A stretch of DNA of 48,325 bases. Origin: Quadrisphaera sp. (GTDB taxonomy: Bacteria; Actinomycetota; Actinomycetes; Actinomycetales; Quadrisphaeraceae). Below, piece after piece: positions 1 through 7,754 of the stretch (its first letter is position 1; every line of letters begins with the position of its first letter). Position numbers and translations under genes: made by a program. The DNA lies in contig JARICT010000053.1 of the NCBI GenBank assembly GCA_029257185.1, positions 1-48,325 of the forward strand, given 5' to 3'. Below the pieces are notes generated by a model, which saw only the letters and a list, made by a program, of their open reading frames with translations, had not been told where the DNA came from and ran no database searches.

Positions 1-44
1 CGCCGACGCAGCACACGCTGCCACCACCGAGGAGTTCTGCTCGC

Positions 45-437
45 ATGCTGAAGCTCGACACGCCGACCTGGTCCGCTCTCGCGAAGTGCCGCGAGGTCGA
101 TCCGGACGAGCTCTTCGTGCAGGGCGCTGAGCAGAACCGCGCCAAGATCATCTGCCAGGCGTGCCCGGTGCGCACCGAGTGCCTCGCCGACGCCCTCGAC
201 AACCAGGTGGAGTTCGGGGTGTGGGGCGGGATGACCGAGCGCGAGCGTCGCGCCATCCTCAAGCGCCGGCCCCACGTGCGCTCCTGGAAGGCCCTGCTGG
301 AGACCGCCCGTGACGAGCACGAGCGCGCGGAGGCGGCCCGCGGCCACTCGACCGACCGCCTGGACGTGGCGGCGGGCGCCGAGCGCCTCGTCGACCTGCG
401 CTCCTCCGACGACGCCCCGGTGAGCCTCAGCGCCTGA
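45..437 (+). CDS. whiB: WhiB-family Fe-S transcriptional regulator (WhiB4/WblA-like)
   Basis: A 130-residue WhiB protein, a small actinobacterial regulator that binds a [4Fe-4S] cluster and usually works with the housekeeping sigma factor. The four cluster ligands are visible as C15, C37, C40 and C46 (C-x2-C-x5-C for the last three). The GVWGG turn follows at about residues 64-68 and a basic stretch (ERERRAILKRR) after it. The ATG is preceded by GAGGAG at a normal distance. The following genes run tail-to-tail with it. Placement beside two ArsA-like ATPases, RidA and Crp matches the WhiB4 locus of mycobacteria (recalled), so an oxygen or redox-sensing role is inferred from synteny, not seen directly. 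The C-terminal 30 residues are variable. Confidence 0.95.
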   Translation: MLKLDTPTWSALAKCREVDPDELFVQGAEQNRAKIICQACPVRTECLADALDNQVEFGVWGGMTERERRAILKRRPHVRSWKALLETARDEHERAEAARGHSTDRLDVAAGAERLVDLRSSDDAPVSLSA

Positions 438-445
438 CCCGCCCC

Positions 446-511
446 CGCACTTCGTCGGCGACGTGCGGTCGAGGCGGTGCCTCCCCCCGCACGTCGCCGG
501 CGACGTGCGGT
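446..511. terminator. Two tandem copies of a hairpin between convergent genes
   Basis: Two near-identical hairpins lie between the whiB stop and the convergent ArsA gene. Copy 1 is 446-469 and copy 2 is 488-511, both with arms CCGCAC/GTGCGG. Copy 2 is longer and perfect (CCGCACGTCG, loop CCGG, CGACGTGCGG). Each is followed by the same TCGAGGCGGT, so a unit of about 35 bp has been duplicated with a 42 bp period. There is no T-tract, as is common for actinobacterial terminators. A bidirectional terminator is inferred. Confidence 0.6.
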
Positions 512-561
512 CGAGGCGGTCACCGGAGCCACACGTGCCCGGACGAGTGCCGTGAGGCGGG

Positions 562-1779
562 TCAGGACGTGCGGGCCAGGTCCGCCCCGACCTCGCGCAG
601 CGTCACCAGGTCGTGCACGTCCCCGCTGCGGACCGGCACCATGGCCACGTCGACGCCGACGTGGGCGCTCAGCAGCCGCTCGACCCTGGACCGCTCGGCC
701 GCCGCGGTCTGCGCGAGGTCCGCGTGCACCTCCAGCAGCACCGCCGCGTCCGCCGCCGCCTCGTCGCCGTCGTCGACCCTGGTCCCCAGGGCCACCGCGA
801 CCTGGCGGGCACGCTCCGCCTCCAGGGAGCGCAGCGCCGGAGCCACCCCGGCCGCCCGGTTGACCACGAGCGCGGCCGTCGGGAGCTCGCTGCCGGCCAG
901 CCGGTCGAGGAGGAACGCGGACTCCGCCAGGGCGTCGTCCTCCGCGGCCGTGACCACCACGAACGCGCTCCCCGGGGCGGCGAGCGCCGCCGAGGTGGCG
1001 CGGGCGCGCTCCTGGAAGCTGCCGAACACCACGTCCAGCCCGGCCACGAGCTCCTGGACGTCGGCGAGCAGGTGGGCCCCGAGGACGCGGTCCATCGCGG
1101 AGATGACGGTGCCGCGCACCCGCGAGGACACCGCCCCGGCGAGCCCCTTGCCCGTCCCGCGACGCAGCAGGGCGACGAAGCGCCCGTCCAGGAAGCGCCC
1201 GAGGCGCGCGGGGGCGTCGATGAAGTCCAGCGCCGAGCGCGACGGCGGGGTGTCCACCACCACGAGGTCCCACGGGGCGTGGCTCGAGCGGGCCTGCGCG
1301 CGGAGCTGGCCCACGCGCTCCATCGCCATGTACTCCTGCGTGCCGGAGAACGACGAGGCGACCGACGCGTAGACCGGGTTCTCCCGCAGGGCGGCGGCGC
1401 GGTCCGGCGCCAGGGAGGCGTCGACGAGCCCGTCCAGCACGGCCCGCGCGTCCAGCACGGCGGCGCGCAGCGACCCGCCGCGCGCGGTGTCCACGCCGGG
1501 GACCGGCTGGGGGCTGGCCTGACCGGCCGCCACGCCGAGGGCCTGGGCGAGGCGCTGCGAGGGGTCGACGGTGAGCACCACCACCCCTCGGCCCCGCTCG
1601 GCGGCGCGCAGGGCGATCGCGGCGGCGGTCGTCGTCTTGCCCACCCCGCCCGACCCGACGCACACCAGCGTGGTGGTCGAGGGGTCGTCCAGCAGCGCGT
1701 CCAGGGCCCACCCCGCGCCGCCGCCGGGCGAGGAGGCGCTGGCGGCCGGGCGCTCCGGGCCGGTCGTCGACCGCGTCAT
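562..1779 (-). CDS. ArsA-like ATPase, second of pair (Rv3680-like)
   Basis: A 405-residue P-loop ATPase of the ArsA/GET3 (deviant Walker A) class. The P-loop GSGGVGKTT is at about residues 42-50; the signature lysine normally found before GGVGKT is a serine here, while the lysine inside GKT is kept. The switch region DTPPSRSALDF near residue 177 is typical of the family. It is the downstream gene of a two-gene operon, overlapping its partner by four bases (ATGA). In mycobacteria the matching pair next to whiB4 is implicated in stress tolerance (recalled); arsenite transport is unlikely because no arsenic genes are nearby. The two ATPases probably form a heteromeric complex (inference). Confidence 0.9.
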   Translation of the reverse strand: MTRSTTGPERPAASASSPGGGAGWALDALLDDPSTTTLVCVGSGGVGKTTTAAAIALRAAERGRGVVVLTVDPSQRLAQALGVAAGQASPQPVPGVDTARGGSLRAAVLDARAVLDGLVDASLAPDRAAALRENPVYASVASSFSGTQEYMAMERVGQLRAQARSSHAPWDLVVVDTPPSRSALDFIDAPARLGRFLDGRFVALLRRGTGKGLAGAVSSRVRGTVISAMDRVLGAHLLADVQELVAGLDVVFGSFQERARATSAALAAPGSAFVVVTAAEDDALAESAFLLDRLAGSELPTAALVVNRAAGVAPALRSLEAERARQVAVALGTRVDDGDEAAADAAVLLEVHADLAQTAAAERSRVERLLSAHVGVDVAMVPVRSGDVHDLVTLREVGADLARTS

Positions 1780-2894
1780 CGGGTCGCCCCCGTGCTCCCG
1801 AGACCGCCCGTGCTCCCGAGACCGCTCGTGCTCGCGGGGCTCTCCGGGCGGTCCGTGCTCCTCGGGCCGGCCGGGGCCCGCGCGGAGCCCGTCAGCGCGG
1901 GCTCGGCGGCGATGGTGTCCGCCAGCCGGTACAGCCGGGTGGTGTCGATCCCGCCGAGGAGCCGCGGCAGGTCCACCACCGGGCGCCCGGCGGTGGCCAG
2001 GGCCCGCCGCTGGGCCGCCTGCTCCGCGGCCTCCGCGGCGCGCACGCGCCCCTGGGCGCGCAGCGCGCCGACGTCGGGAGCGGGGTCCAGACCTGCCCCG
2101 GTGAGCGCGCGGGCGAGCTCGTCGTCCCCGGCGCCGTGCAGCGGGGAGGAGGGCACGGACCGGTTGGCCACCACGGCGCCGAGCTGCAGGCCGGCGCCGG
2201 CCAGCTCCTGGGCCGCCTCGAGGGTCTCGGTGACGGGCAGCTCCTCGAGCAGGCTCACCAGGTGCACCGCGGTGGCGGGGGAGCGCAGCAGCGCCGCGAC
2301 CGACGACGCCTGTGCCGCGATGGGCCCGCCGCCGGCCAGGGTGGAGAGCTCGGCGCCGATCCCGAGGAACTTCCCGATCCGCCCTGTCGGCGGGGCGTCG
2401 AGGACCACCGCGTCGTAGGCGGGTCGCTCCCCGCGCTCGTCGGCGGCCGCGGGGCCTCCGGCACCGGCCTGCCCACCCTCGCCGCGCCGCACGGCCTCGT
2501 AGACCATGCCGACGAGCAGGATGTCGCGCAGGCCCGGCGCCACGGAGGTGATGAAGTCGACCGCCCCCACCTTCTCCAGCGCGGCCCCGGCCCGGCCCAG
2601 GTGGTAGAAGGTGTCGAGGTAGAGCATCAGCGCGCTGCGCGGCTCCACCGCGAGCGCCACCACGGTGCCGCCGCCGACGCCCTCCGCCACCTCGGTCTCC
2701 CGCGGCGGCAGGGGGTCGAGGCCGAGCAGCCGCGCGACGCCCTGGCGCCCCTCGACCTCGCAGAGGAGCACCCGGCGCCCCTCGTCGGCGAGGGCGACGG
2801 CGAGGGCGGTCGCGACCGTGGTCTTCCCCGTGCCGCCCTTGCCGGTGACGACGTGGAGGCGGGGCCGGAGGCCATCGAGGGGAGGCGCTGGCAC
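1776..2894 (-). CDS. ArsA-like ATPase, first of pair (Rv3679-like)
   Basis: A 372-residue ArsA/GET3-class ATPase with a complete deviant Walker A (GKGGTGKTT, residues 18-26) that includes the signature lysine, and a switch-like DAPPTGRIGKFLG. An Ala/Gly/Glu-rich insert sits at about residues 135-155. It begins the operon, divergent from the small DUF4177 gene, with only 36 bp between the start codons, and its end overlaps the second ATPase by ATGA. One member has the signature lysine and the other a serine, which suggests an asymmetric pair with one full ATPase (inference). The ligand is unknown. Confidence 0.9.
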   Translation of the reverse strand: MPAPPLDGLRPRLHVVTGKGGTGKTTVATALAVALADEGRRVLLCEVEGRQGVARLLGLDPLPPRETEVAEGVGGGTVVALAVEPRSALMLYLDTFYHLGRAGAALEKVGAVDFITSVAPGLRDILLVGMVYEAVRRGEGGQAGAGGPAAADERGERPAYDAVVLDAPPTGRIGKFLGIGAELSTLAGGGPIAAQASSVAALLRSPATAVHLVSLLEELPVTETLEAAQELAGAGLQLGAVVANRSVPSSPLHGAGDDELARALTGAGLDPAPDVGALRAQGRVRAAEAAEQAAQRRALATAGRPVVDLPRLLGGIDTTRLYRLADTIAAEPALTGSARAPAGPRSTDRPESPASTSGLGSTGGLGSTGATR

Positions 2895-2918
2895 CGCTCG
2901 ACCCTATGCGCCCGCCGC

Positions 2919-2924
2919 TAGGGT
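2919..2924 (+). promoter_or_regulatory. -10 hexamer of a leaderless transcript
   Basis: TAGGGT ends six bases before the ATG at 2931, which puts the expected transcription start on the A of the start codon. No Shine-Dalgarno sequence is present. Confidence 0.55.
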
Positions 2925-2930
2925 CGCCTC

Positions 2931-3086
2931 ATGACGACCTGGGAGTACATGACCGCCCCGCTGATCATCCACAGCACCAAGGCGATCCTCGACAACTTCG
3001 GTGAGGACGGCTGGGAGCTGGTCACGGTGATCCCCGGACCCGACGGCCAGGGCCTCGTGGCCTACTTCAAGCGGCCGAAGGCGTGA
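2931..3086 (+). CDS. Small DUF4177-like protein (51 aa)
   Basis: A 51-residue protein beginning MTTWEYMTAPLIIH and ending in YFKRPKA. The WEY start and the GEDGWELVTVIP core (about residues 23-34) are typical of DUF4177-type small proteins of unknown function. The stop codon overlaps the GTG of the RidA gene (GTGA), so the two are translationally coupled. A small ORF at the same place in the mycobacterial whiB4-crp region is recalled. Its start fits a leaderless mRNA. It is easily missed because of its size, but the codon bias and the overlap support it. Confidence 0.8.
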   Translation: MTTWEYMTAPLIIHSTKAILDNFGEDGWELVTVIPGPDGQGLVAYFKRPKA

Positions 3087-3616
3087 GCGCCACGGAGCGG
3101 GCGGGCACCGTCGCCGCAGCCCTGGAGGCGAAGGGCCTGACCCTGCCGGTGCCCCCGGCGCCCGTGGCGGCCTACGTGCCGGCGGTGCGCAGCGGAGGGA
3201 TGGTCTACACGTCCGGTCAGCTGCCCTTCGTCGACGGCGCCCTCGCGGCCACCGGGCTGGTGGGGCAGGGCGAGGGGGACGTCGACCCGGCCCAGGCCCG
3301 CGACATGGCCGCGACGGCGGCCCTCAACGGGCTGGCCGTCCTCGCCGCTGCGCTCGACGAGAGCGAGGAGCAGACGCCGGAGTCGCTCGCCCGTGCCCTG
3401 GAGCGGGTGAGGGTGGTCAAGGTCGTCGGCTTCGTCGCGTCCGCGCCGGGCTTCACCGCCCAGCCCGGCGTCGTCGACGGCGCCTCGACCCTGCTGGCCG
3501 ACGTGCTGGGGGACCGCGGCGTGCACGCCCGCAGCGCGGTGGGGGTCGCGGCCCTCCCGCTGGGCACCCCGGTGGAGGTCGAGCTCGTCGCCGAGGTCGT
3601 GGACGAGCCCCGCTGA
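3083..3616 (+). CDS. RidA/YjgF-family protein
   Basis: A 177-residue RidA-family protein, longer than the classical 130-residue enamine/imine deaminase because of an N-terminal extension (AAALEAKGLTLPVPPAPVA). VYTSGQLPF at about residues 41-49 is the conserved active-site lining. The C-terminal segment has ARSAVGVAALPLGTPVEVELV, where the RidA catalytic Arg would lie in a typical R-x-x-VxVxxLP motif; an R is present before SAVGVAALP. Imine hydrolysis is possible but untested. It begins with GTG overlapping the DUF4177 stop and lies 90 bp before crp, as in mycobacteria. Confidence 0.9.
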   Translation: MSATERAGTVAAALEAKGLTLPVPPAPVAAYVPAVRSGGMVYTSGQLPFVDGALAATGLVGQGEGDVDPAQARDMAATAALNGLAVLAAALDESEEQTPESLARALERVRVVKVVGFVASAPGFTAQPGVVDGASTLLADVLGDRGVHARSAVGVAALPLGTPVEVELVAEVVDEPR

Positions 3617-3694
3617 GGCCCCGGGGCAGCCCGGGCGCGGGCCCGGCCGCACCCGTCGGGGGCACCCTGCCGGGCGCCTCGGGGGCATCGGGGG

Positions 3695-3700
3695 CAAGAT
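3695..3700 (+). promoter_or_regulatory. Candidate -10 of leaderless crp
   Basis: CAAGAT ends six bases before the GTG at 3707. This spacing is the same as for other apparently leaderless genes in this window, and no ribosome-binding site is visible. Confidence 0.4.
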
Positions 3701-3706
3701 CGTGAC

Positions 3707-4384
3707 GTGGACGAGCGCATAGTTCGACGGGCCCCGCTGTTCGAGAACGTGAGCGACGAGCAGACGGCGCTCCTGCTGTCGATGGTCACCGAGGTGCGGC
3801 TGGGGCGCGGGGAGGTGCTGTTCCGGACCGGCGAGGACGACCACCGGCTCTTCGTCATCGACGAGGGGAAGGTCAAGCTGGGGCGTACCGCCAGCGACGG
3901 CCGCGAGAACCTCCTGTCGGTCCTGGGGCCGGGAGAGATGTTCGGCGAGCTCTCCTGGTTCGACCCCGGGCCGCGCACCCTGACGGCCACCGCCGTGTCC
4001 CCGACCGCGCTGGCGACCCTGGAGCACGAGGACCTGCGCGTGTGGATGGGCCAGACGCCCGCGGTGGCAGCGCCGCTGCTGCAGGCGCTGGCGCGGAGGC
4101 TGCGGCGCACGAACACGGTGGTCGCCGACCTCGTCTTCTCCGACGTCTCCGGCCGCGTGGCCAAGACGCTGCTGGACCTCGCCTCGCGCTTCGGGCACCC
4201 CAGCGAGCGCGGCCTGCGCGTCACCCACGACCTCACGCAGGAGGAGCTGGCGCAGCTGGTCGGCGCTTCTCGGGAGACGGTGAACAAGGCGTTGGCCGAC
4301 TTCGCGACCCGGGGGTGGATCCGTCTGGAGGCGCGCGCCGTGGTGCTCCTGGACGTCGAGAGGGTGCGCCGCCGGGCCAAGTGA
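3707..4384 (+). CDS. crp: Crp/Fnr-family transcriptional regulator
   Basis: A 225-residue Crp/Fnr regulator. The N-terminal cyclic-nucleotide-binding beta-roll holds the FGELSWFDPGPRTLTATA phosphate-binding cassette (about residues 83-100). A long dimer helix follows, then a winged helix with recognition segment LTQEELAQLVGASRETVNK (about 180-198). No Fnr-type cysteine cluster is seen, so cAMP sensing like mycobacterial Crp (Rv3676, 224 aa) is likely. It is monocistronic; the next gene is convergent. GTG at 3707 was chosen because the protein then starts VDERIVRRAPLF, the usual Crp N-terminus, and a -10-like hexamer is correctly placed. Confidence 0.95.
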   Translation: MDERIVRRAPLFENVSDEQTALLLSMVTEVRLGRGEVLFRTGEDDHRLFVIDEGKVKLGRTASDGRENLLSVLGPGEMFGELSWFDPGPRTLTATAVSPTALATLEHEDLRVWMGQTPAVAAPLLQALARRLRRTNTVVADLVFSDVSGRVAKTLLDLASRFGHPSERGLRVTHDLTQEELAQLVGASRETVNKALADFATRGWIRLEARAVVLLDVERVRRRAK

Positions 4385-4416
4385 GCGGCCACGTCAGCAC
4401 GTCCCGGTGGTGACGT

Positions 4417-4890
4417 TCAGGCTCGTGAGCAGCAGCTGCTCGTGGGCTCCGCGTGGGCGGGCTCCGCGTGCGAGGCCAGGTCCGCCTCCGCGGCGGCCAG
4501 CCGTCGTGAGACCTCGGCCGACCGCGACGCCAGAGCCCGGCGAGCGGCGACGACGGCCCGAAGGTCGTCCACCACGTCGTAGGACGCTGCCGGGTGCGTC
4601 CCCCGCACGAGCGCGGCGATACCGCAGCCCGACGATCCGCTCACTCCCTGGTGAGCGTGTGCTCCGTCCGGGTGAAGAGCGACGTCGAGGCCGGCGGGCT
4701 GGTCCGAGGCGTCACCTCCGCCCGTCGCGACCAGCGCGTCGGCGGGGGAGAGCAGGTCGGTGGCGAGGTCGAGCCGCGCCTGCACCAGCCGTTGCCACCG
4801 CCGGACGCGGGCCAGCTCCTCGGCCAGGGCGTCGCGCTGGTCGCTGAGCGCTCGGGTCCGGAGGGTGCGGGGATCGACGAGGAGGGTCAC
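4417..4890 (-). CDS. Coiled-coil protein, RsiG-like (possible c-di-GMP-responsive anti-sigma relative)
   Basis: From GTG 4890 this gives 157 residues; an upstream in-frame GTG at 5013 would give 198 but would cross the nth promoter and start codon. Two helices are predicted: one with the segment RVRRWQRLVQARLDLATDLL, and a C-terminal helix (VVAARRALASRSAEVSRRL) joined by a Gly/His-rich linker. The first helix resembles the RRLLQGRID stretch of Streptomyces RsiG, the WhiG anti-sigma that binds c-di-GMP by an E(X)3S(X)2R(X)3Q(X)3D motif (recalled). Q(X)3D is kept here, while the S and R positions are R and Q, so nucleotide binding is doubtful. The C-terminus has a CC pair four residues from the end. 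Function is not established. Confidence 0.5.
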   Translation of the reverse strand: MTLLVDPRTLRTRALSDQRDALAEELARVRRWQRLVQARLDLATDLLSPADALVATGGGDASDQPAGLDVALHPDGAHAHQGVSGSSGCGIAALVRGTHPAASYDVVDDLRAVVAARRALASRSAEVSRRLAAAEADLASHAEPAHAEPTSSCCSRA

Positions 4891-4964
4891 GTCCGGTGTC
4901 TCGTCGGCCCTCGGCGGGCTCTTGAGGTGCTGCGTCGAGGCCTCACCCTCGCGGGCGCGGCCCG

Positions 4965-4970
4965 TAGGGT
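4965..4970 (+). promoter_or_regulatory. -10 hexamer of leaderless nth
   Basis: TAGGGT lies eight bases before the GTG at 4979, and no Shine-Dalgarno sequence is seen. It matches the hexamer at 2919 exactly. Confidence 0.5.
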
Positions 4971-4978
4971 GATCGGTC

Positions 4979-5740
4979 GTGACGCCACCTCCCCGGGCGC
5001 CCGCCGGGCGCACCTCCCCGCGCTCGCGCGCCGGTGATCCCGCGGCCCCCGCCGGGGGTCGGCCGCCGACCGCGCTGGTGCGCCGGGCCCGCCAGGTGCG
5101 CCGCGTCCTCGCGCAGCGCTACCCCGACGCCCGCTGCGAGCTGGACTTCACCACGCCGTTCCAGCTGCTCGTCGCCACGGTGCTCTCGGCGCAGACCACC
5201 GACGTGAGGGTCAACGGCGTCACCCCGGCGCTGTTCACGCTCGCGCCGGGCCCCGCGGAGATGGCGGCCGTGGACCGCGGCGCCCTCGAGGAGGTGCTGC
5301 GCCCGGTCGGCTTCTACCGGGCCAAGGCCGCCTCCGTGCAGGGCCTCGCGGCGCGGCTCCTGGCGGAGCACGGCGGAGAGGTGCCCTCCGACGTGGCGTC
5401 GCTCGTGGCGCTGCCGGGGGTGGGGCGCAAGACCGCGAACGTGGTGCGCGGGGACGCCTTCGGCCTGCCGGGCATCACCGTGGACACCCACGTGGGCCGC
5501 CTGGCCCGCCGCCTCGGCTGGACCACGGCGCAGGACCCGGTGGAGGTCGAGGCCGACCTCGCGGCCCTGTTCGAGCGCCGGGACTGGACGGCGATGAGCC
5601 ACCAGGTGATCTTCCACGGCCGACGCACCTGCTTCGCGCGCCGGCCGGCGTGCGGCGCGTGCCCCGTGGCGCGCTGGTGCCCGTCCGCGGGCACCGGAGA
5701 GACCGATCCGGCGAGGGCGGCAGCCATGGTGAAGGGGTGA
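4979..5740 (+). CDS. nth: Endonuclease III (bifunctional DNA glycosylase/AP lyase)
   Basis: A 253-residue HhH-GPD glycosylase that removes oxidised pyrimidines and nicks abasic sites. The helix-hairpin-helix [12 protein letters not shown] carries catalytic K151, and D169 lies in [13 protein letters not shown]; their 18-residue separation equals that of E. coli K120/D138. The [4Fe-4S] ligands [17 protein letters not shown] (C-x6-C-x2-C-x5-C) are complete. The N-terminus has a roughly 35-residue Pro/Arg-rich extension, common in actinobacteria. GTG 4979 is chosen because of the -10 hexamer just upstream. The stop overlaps the NUDIX gene start (GTGA). Confidence 0.95.
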   Translation: MTPPPRAPAGRTSPRSRAGDPAAPAGGRPPTALVRRARQVRRVLAQRYPDARCELDFTTPFQLLVATVLSAQTTDVRVNGVTPALFTLAPGPAEMAAVDRGALEEVLRPVGFYRAKAASVQGLAARLLAEHGGEVPSDVASLVALPGVGRKTANVVRGDAFGLPGITVDTHVGRLARRLGWTTAQDPVEVEADLAALFERRDWTAMSHQVIFHGRRTCFARRPACGACPVARWCPSAGTGETDPARAAAMVKG

Positions 5741-6513
5741 GCGCCCCTCCCCCGCGGTGGCGACCGCAGCAGGTGGCCCTGCCCGCGCCGGTGTCCGCCC
5801 TCGTGGCGGCGCTGCCGCACCTGCGCCCCGACGACCTCCTGCCCCGCGGCGTGCCCCCCCGGGCGCTGGCACCGGGCCCTGGCGCTCGAGAGGCGGCCGT
5901 CCTCGTCGCCCTCAGCCCGGGGAGCCGTGCGGGCGCCGGGCACCGGGACGGCCCGGGCGTGGAGGTGGTCCTCATCGAGCGGGCCTCCGGCGGCGTGCAC
6001 GGCGGCCAGATCGCCTTCCCGGGCGGTGCCGCGGAGCCGGGTGACGCCTCGCCGGAGGCCACCGCGCTGCGCGAGGCGCACGAGGAGGTCGGCCTGGACG
6101 CGCAGGGCGTCCACGTGCTGGGGCGGCTGCCGGCGCTCCCGGTGCCGGTCTCGCGCTTCCTCGTGACCCCCGTGCTCGCGTGGGAGAGCGACCCCTCCCC
6201 GCTCCTGGTCGGGGACGCGGCAGAGGTGTCGGCGGTCGCGCGGGTGCCCCTCGACGTCCTCGCCGACCCCGTCCACCGGCGCACCGTGCGCGCGCCGGCA
6301 CCCGGCCCCGGCTTCGTCGTCGACGGGGTGCTGGTCTGGGGGTTCACGGCACTGCTGATCGACGCCGTGCTGCGCCACGCGGGCCTGGCCGTGCCGTGGG
6401 CCGGCGCCGCCGTGGTCGACGCGCCCACCCCGCGCTACCGCCGGCGGGGCGGCCCCCTGCGGGGCGCGGCAGACGGACCTGTTGCCGGCGGCCTGGCGGT
6501 GGGGCGGGCGTGA
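5737..6513 (+). CDS. NUDIX hydrolase (CoA pyrophosphatase-like)
   Basis: A 258-residue NUDIX enzyme. [15 protein letters not shown] followed by [12 protein letters not shown] (about residues 89-115) is the UPF0035/NUDIX signature of enzymes that split coenzyme A or other nucleoside diphosphate derivatives. The metal-binding glutamates in REAHEE are intact. The N-terminal 60 residues are Pro/Ala-rich. GTG 5737 overlaps the nth stop and the gene's end overlaps the protease start, so nth, this gene and marP form one operon, the same order as Rv3674c-Rv3671c (recalled). Confidence 0.85.
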   Translation: MSAPPPRWRPQQVALPAPVSALVAALPHLRPDDLLPRGVPPRALAPGPGAREAAVLVALSPGSRAGAGHRDGPGVEVVLIERASGGVHGGQIAFPGGAAEPGDASPEATALREAHEEVGLDAQGVHVLGRLPALPVPVSRFLVTPVLAWESDPSPLLVGDAAEVSAVARVPLDVLADPVHRRTVRAPAPGPGFVVDGVLVWGFTALLIDAVLRHAGLAVPWAGAAVVDAPTPRYRRRGGPLRGAADGPVAGGLAVGRA

Positions 6514-7694
6514 ACCTGCTCGACGTGGTCCTGCTGCTGGTGTTGATCGTCTACGCCGTGTCGGGGCTGCGCCAAGGTCTGCTGGTCTCCGCGCTGTCCC
6601 TCGGCGGCTTCCTCCTCGGCGCGGTGGTGGGCATGAAGTTCCTGCCCGACCTCGTGTCCGGGTGGGCGCCGGGGTGGCGCCGGACGCTGGTGCTGGTCGT
6701 GGGCGTCCTGGCGGTCGGCTGGCTGGGCCAGGTGCTGGGGTCGCTGCTCGGGAGCCAGCTGCGCGGGGTGGTCCGCTGGCGGCCCGCGCGAGCGCTCGAC
6801 GCGGCGCTCGGCGCGATCGCCTCCGTCGTGGTCGTGAGCCTGGTGGTGTGGTTCGTCGCCGGCGCCGTCCGCGGCGGCCCGCTGCCGGCGCTGTCACGGG
6901 AGGTCGCGTCCTCCACGGTCGTCCGCGTGGTCGACGAGGTGGTGCCGCCCCGCGCCTCCGAGCTCTTCACGACCTTCCGCCAGGTGGTGGAGGCCCAGGA
7001 CTTCCCGCGCGTCTTCATCGGCACCGATCCCGAGCCGATCGCGTCGGTGGCGCCGCCGGACCCCGCCGTCGTCGAGGCGGCCGCCGCGGCGGCCGCCGGC
7101 AGCATCGTCAAGGTCAGCGGGGACGCGCCCGCGTGCGGGCGCGGCCGCGAGGGCACCGGCTTCGTCGTCTCGCCGGAGCGGGTGGTCACCAACGCCCACG
7201 TCGTCGCCGCCGTCGACGAACCGTCCGTGCAGGTGACCGGTCGGGGCGACCGGCTGGCGGCGGACGTGGTGCTGTTCGACCCCGACCGCGACCTCGCGGT
7301 GCTCGCGGTCCCCGGCCTGAGCGCGCCGCCGCTGGCCATGGGTGACCAGCTCGGCGCCGAGGCCGACGCCGTCGTCGCGGGCTTCCCGCTCGACGGGCCC
7401 TACTCGGCGGTCCCCGCGCGGGTGCGGGAGGTGCTGCGCGCCCAGGGCAAGGACATCTACTCGGTGTCCACCGTGGTCCGCCAGGTCTACTCCCTGGCCT
7501 CGCGCGTCGAGCCGGGCAACTCCGGCGGCCCCCTGCTCGACGCGGACGGGGACGTGGTGGGGGTGGTGTTCGCCCGGTCGCTGGACGACGCCGGGACCGG
7601 CTACGCCATGACGCTGGGCGAGGTCGCCCCGGTGATCGGCGCTGCGGCCGGGTCCCGCGGGCGGGTCCCGACCGGGGCCTGCATCACCGGCTGA
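6510..7694 (+). CDS. marP: MarP-like membrane-anchored periplasmic serine protease
   Basis: A 394-residue protein: an N-terminal CvpA-like block of four membrane helices (about residues 1-125), a linker, then a trypsin-fold protease. The triad is readable as H230 (TNAHVV), D261 (DRDLAVL) and S338 (GNSGGP), within a few residues of MarP of M. tuberculosis (H235, D264, S343; recalled). C209 and C391 correspond to the disulfide that activates MarP, which suggests redox-gated activity outside the membrane. In mycobacteria MarP gives acid and oxidative-stress resistance. It starts with a GTG overlapping the NUDIX stop and ends in a palindromic terminator. Confidence 0.93.
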   Translation: MNLLDVVLLLVLIVYAVSGLRQGLLVSALSLGGFLLGAVVGMKFLPDLVSGWAPGWRRTLVLVVGVLAVGWLGQVLGSLLGSQLRGVVRWRPARALDAALGAIASVVVVSLVVWFVAGAVRGGPLPALSREVASSTVVRVVDEVVPPRASELFTTFRQVVEAQDFPRVFIGTDPEPIASVAPPDPAVVEAAAAAAAGSIVKVSGDAPACGRGREGTGFVVSPERVVTNAHVVAAVDEPSVQVTGRGDRLAADVVLFDPDRDLAVLAVPGLSAPPLAMGDQLGAEADAVVAGFPLDGPYSAVPARVREVLRAQGKDIYSVSTVVRQVYSLASRVEPGNSGGPLLDADGDVVGVVFARSLDDAGTGYAMTLGEVAPVIGAAAGSRGRVPTGACITG

Positions 7695-7718
7695 TCCGGG
7701 CGCGCCCGGATCAGCCGG
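7687..7718. terminator. 32-bp perfect palindrome over the marP stop codon
   Basis: The half-site CCGGCTGATCCGGGCG is followed directly by its reverse complement. The marP stop codon (7692-7694) lies inside the left arm, and the convergent holin-family gene ends 37 bp further on. Symmetry and position suggest a bidirectional terminator, although the lack of any loop would also suit a dimeric protein-binding site or a cruciform. Confidence 0.6.
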
Positions 7719-7754
7719 GTACCTGCCGGGACCGCCCGGCCGGCACTCCTCGGC

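Noticed and set aside
613-2418. 601-residue ORF on the plus strand opposite the ArsA genes
   Set aside because: It is an arginine/histidine/glycine-rich shadow frame; the minus strand carries the P-loop ATPases.
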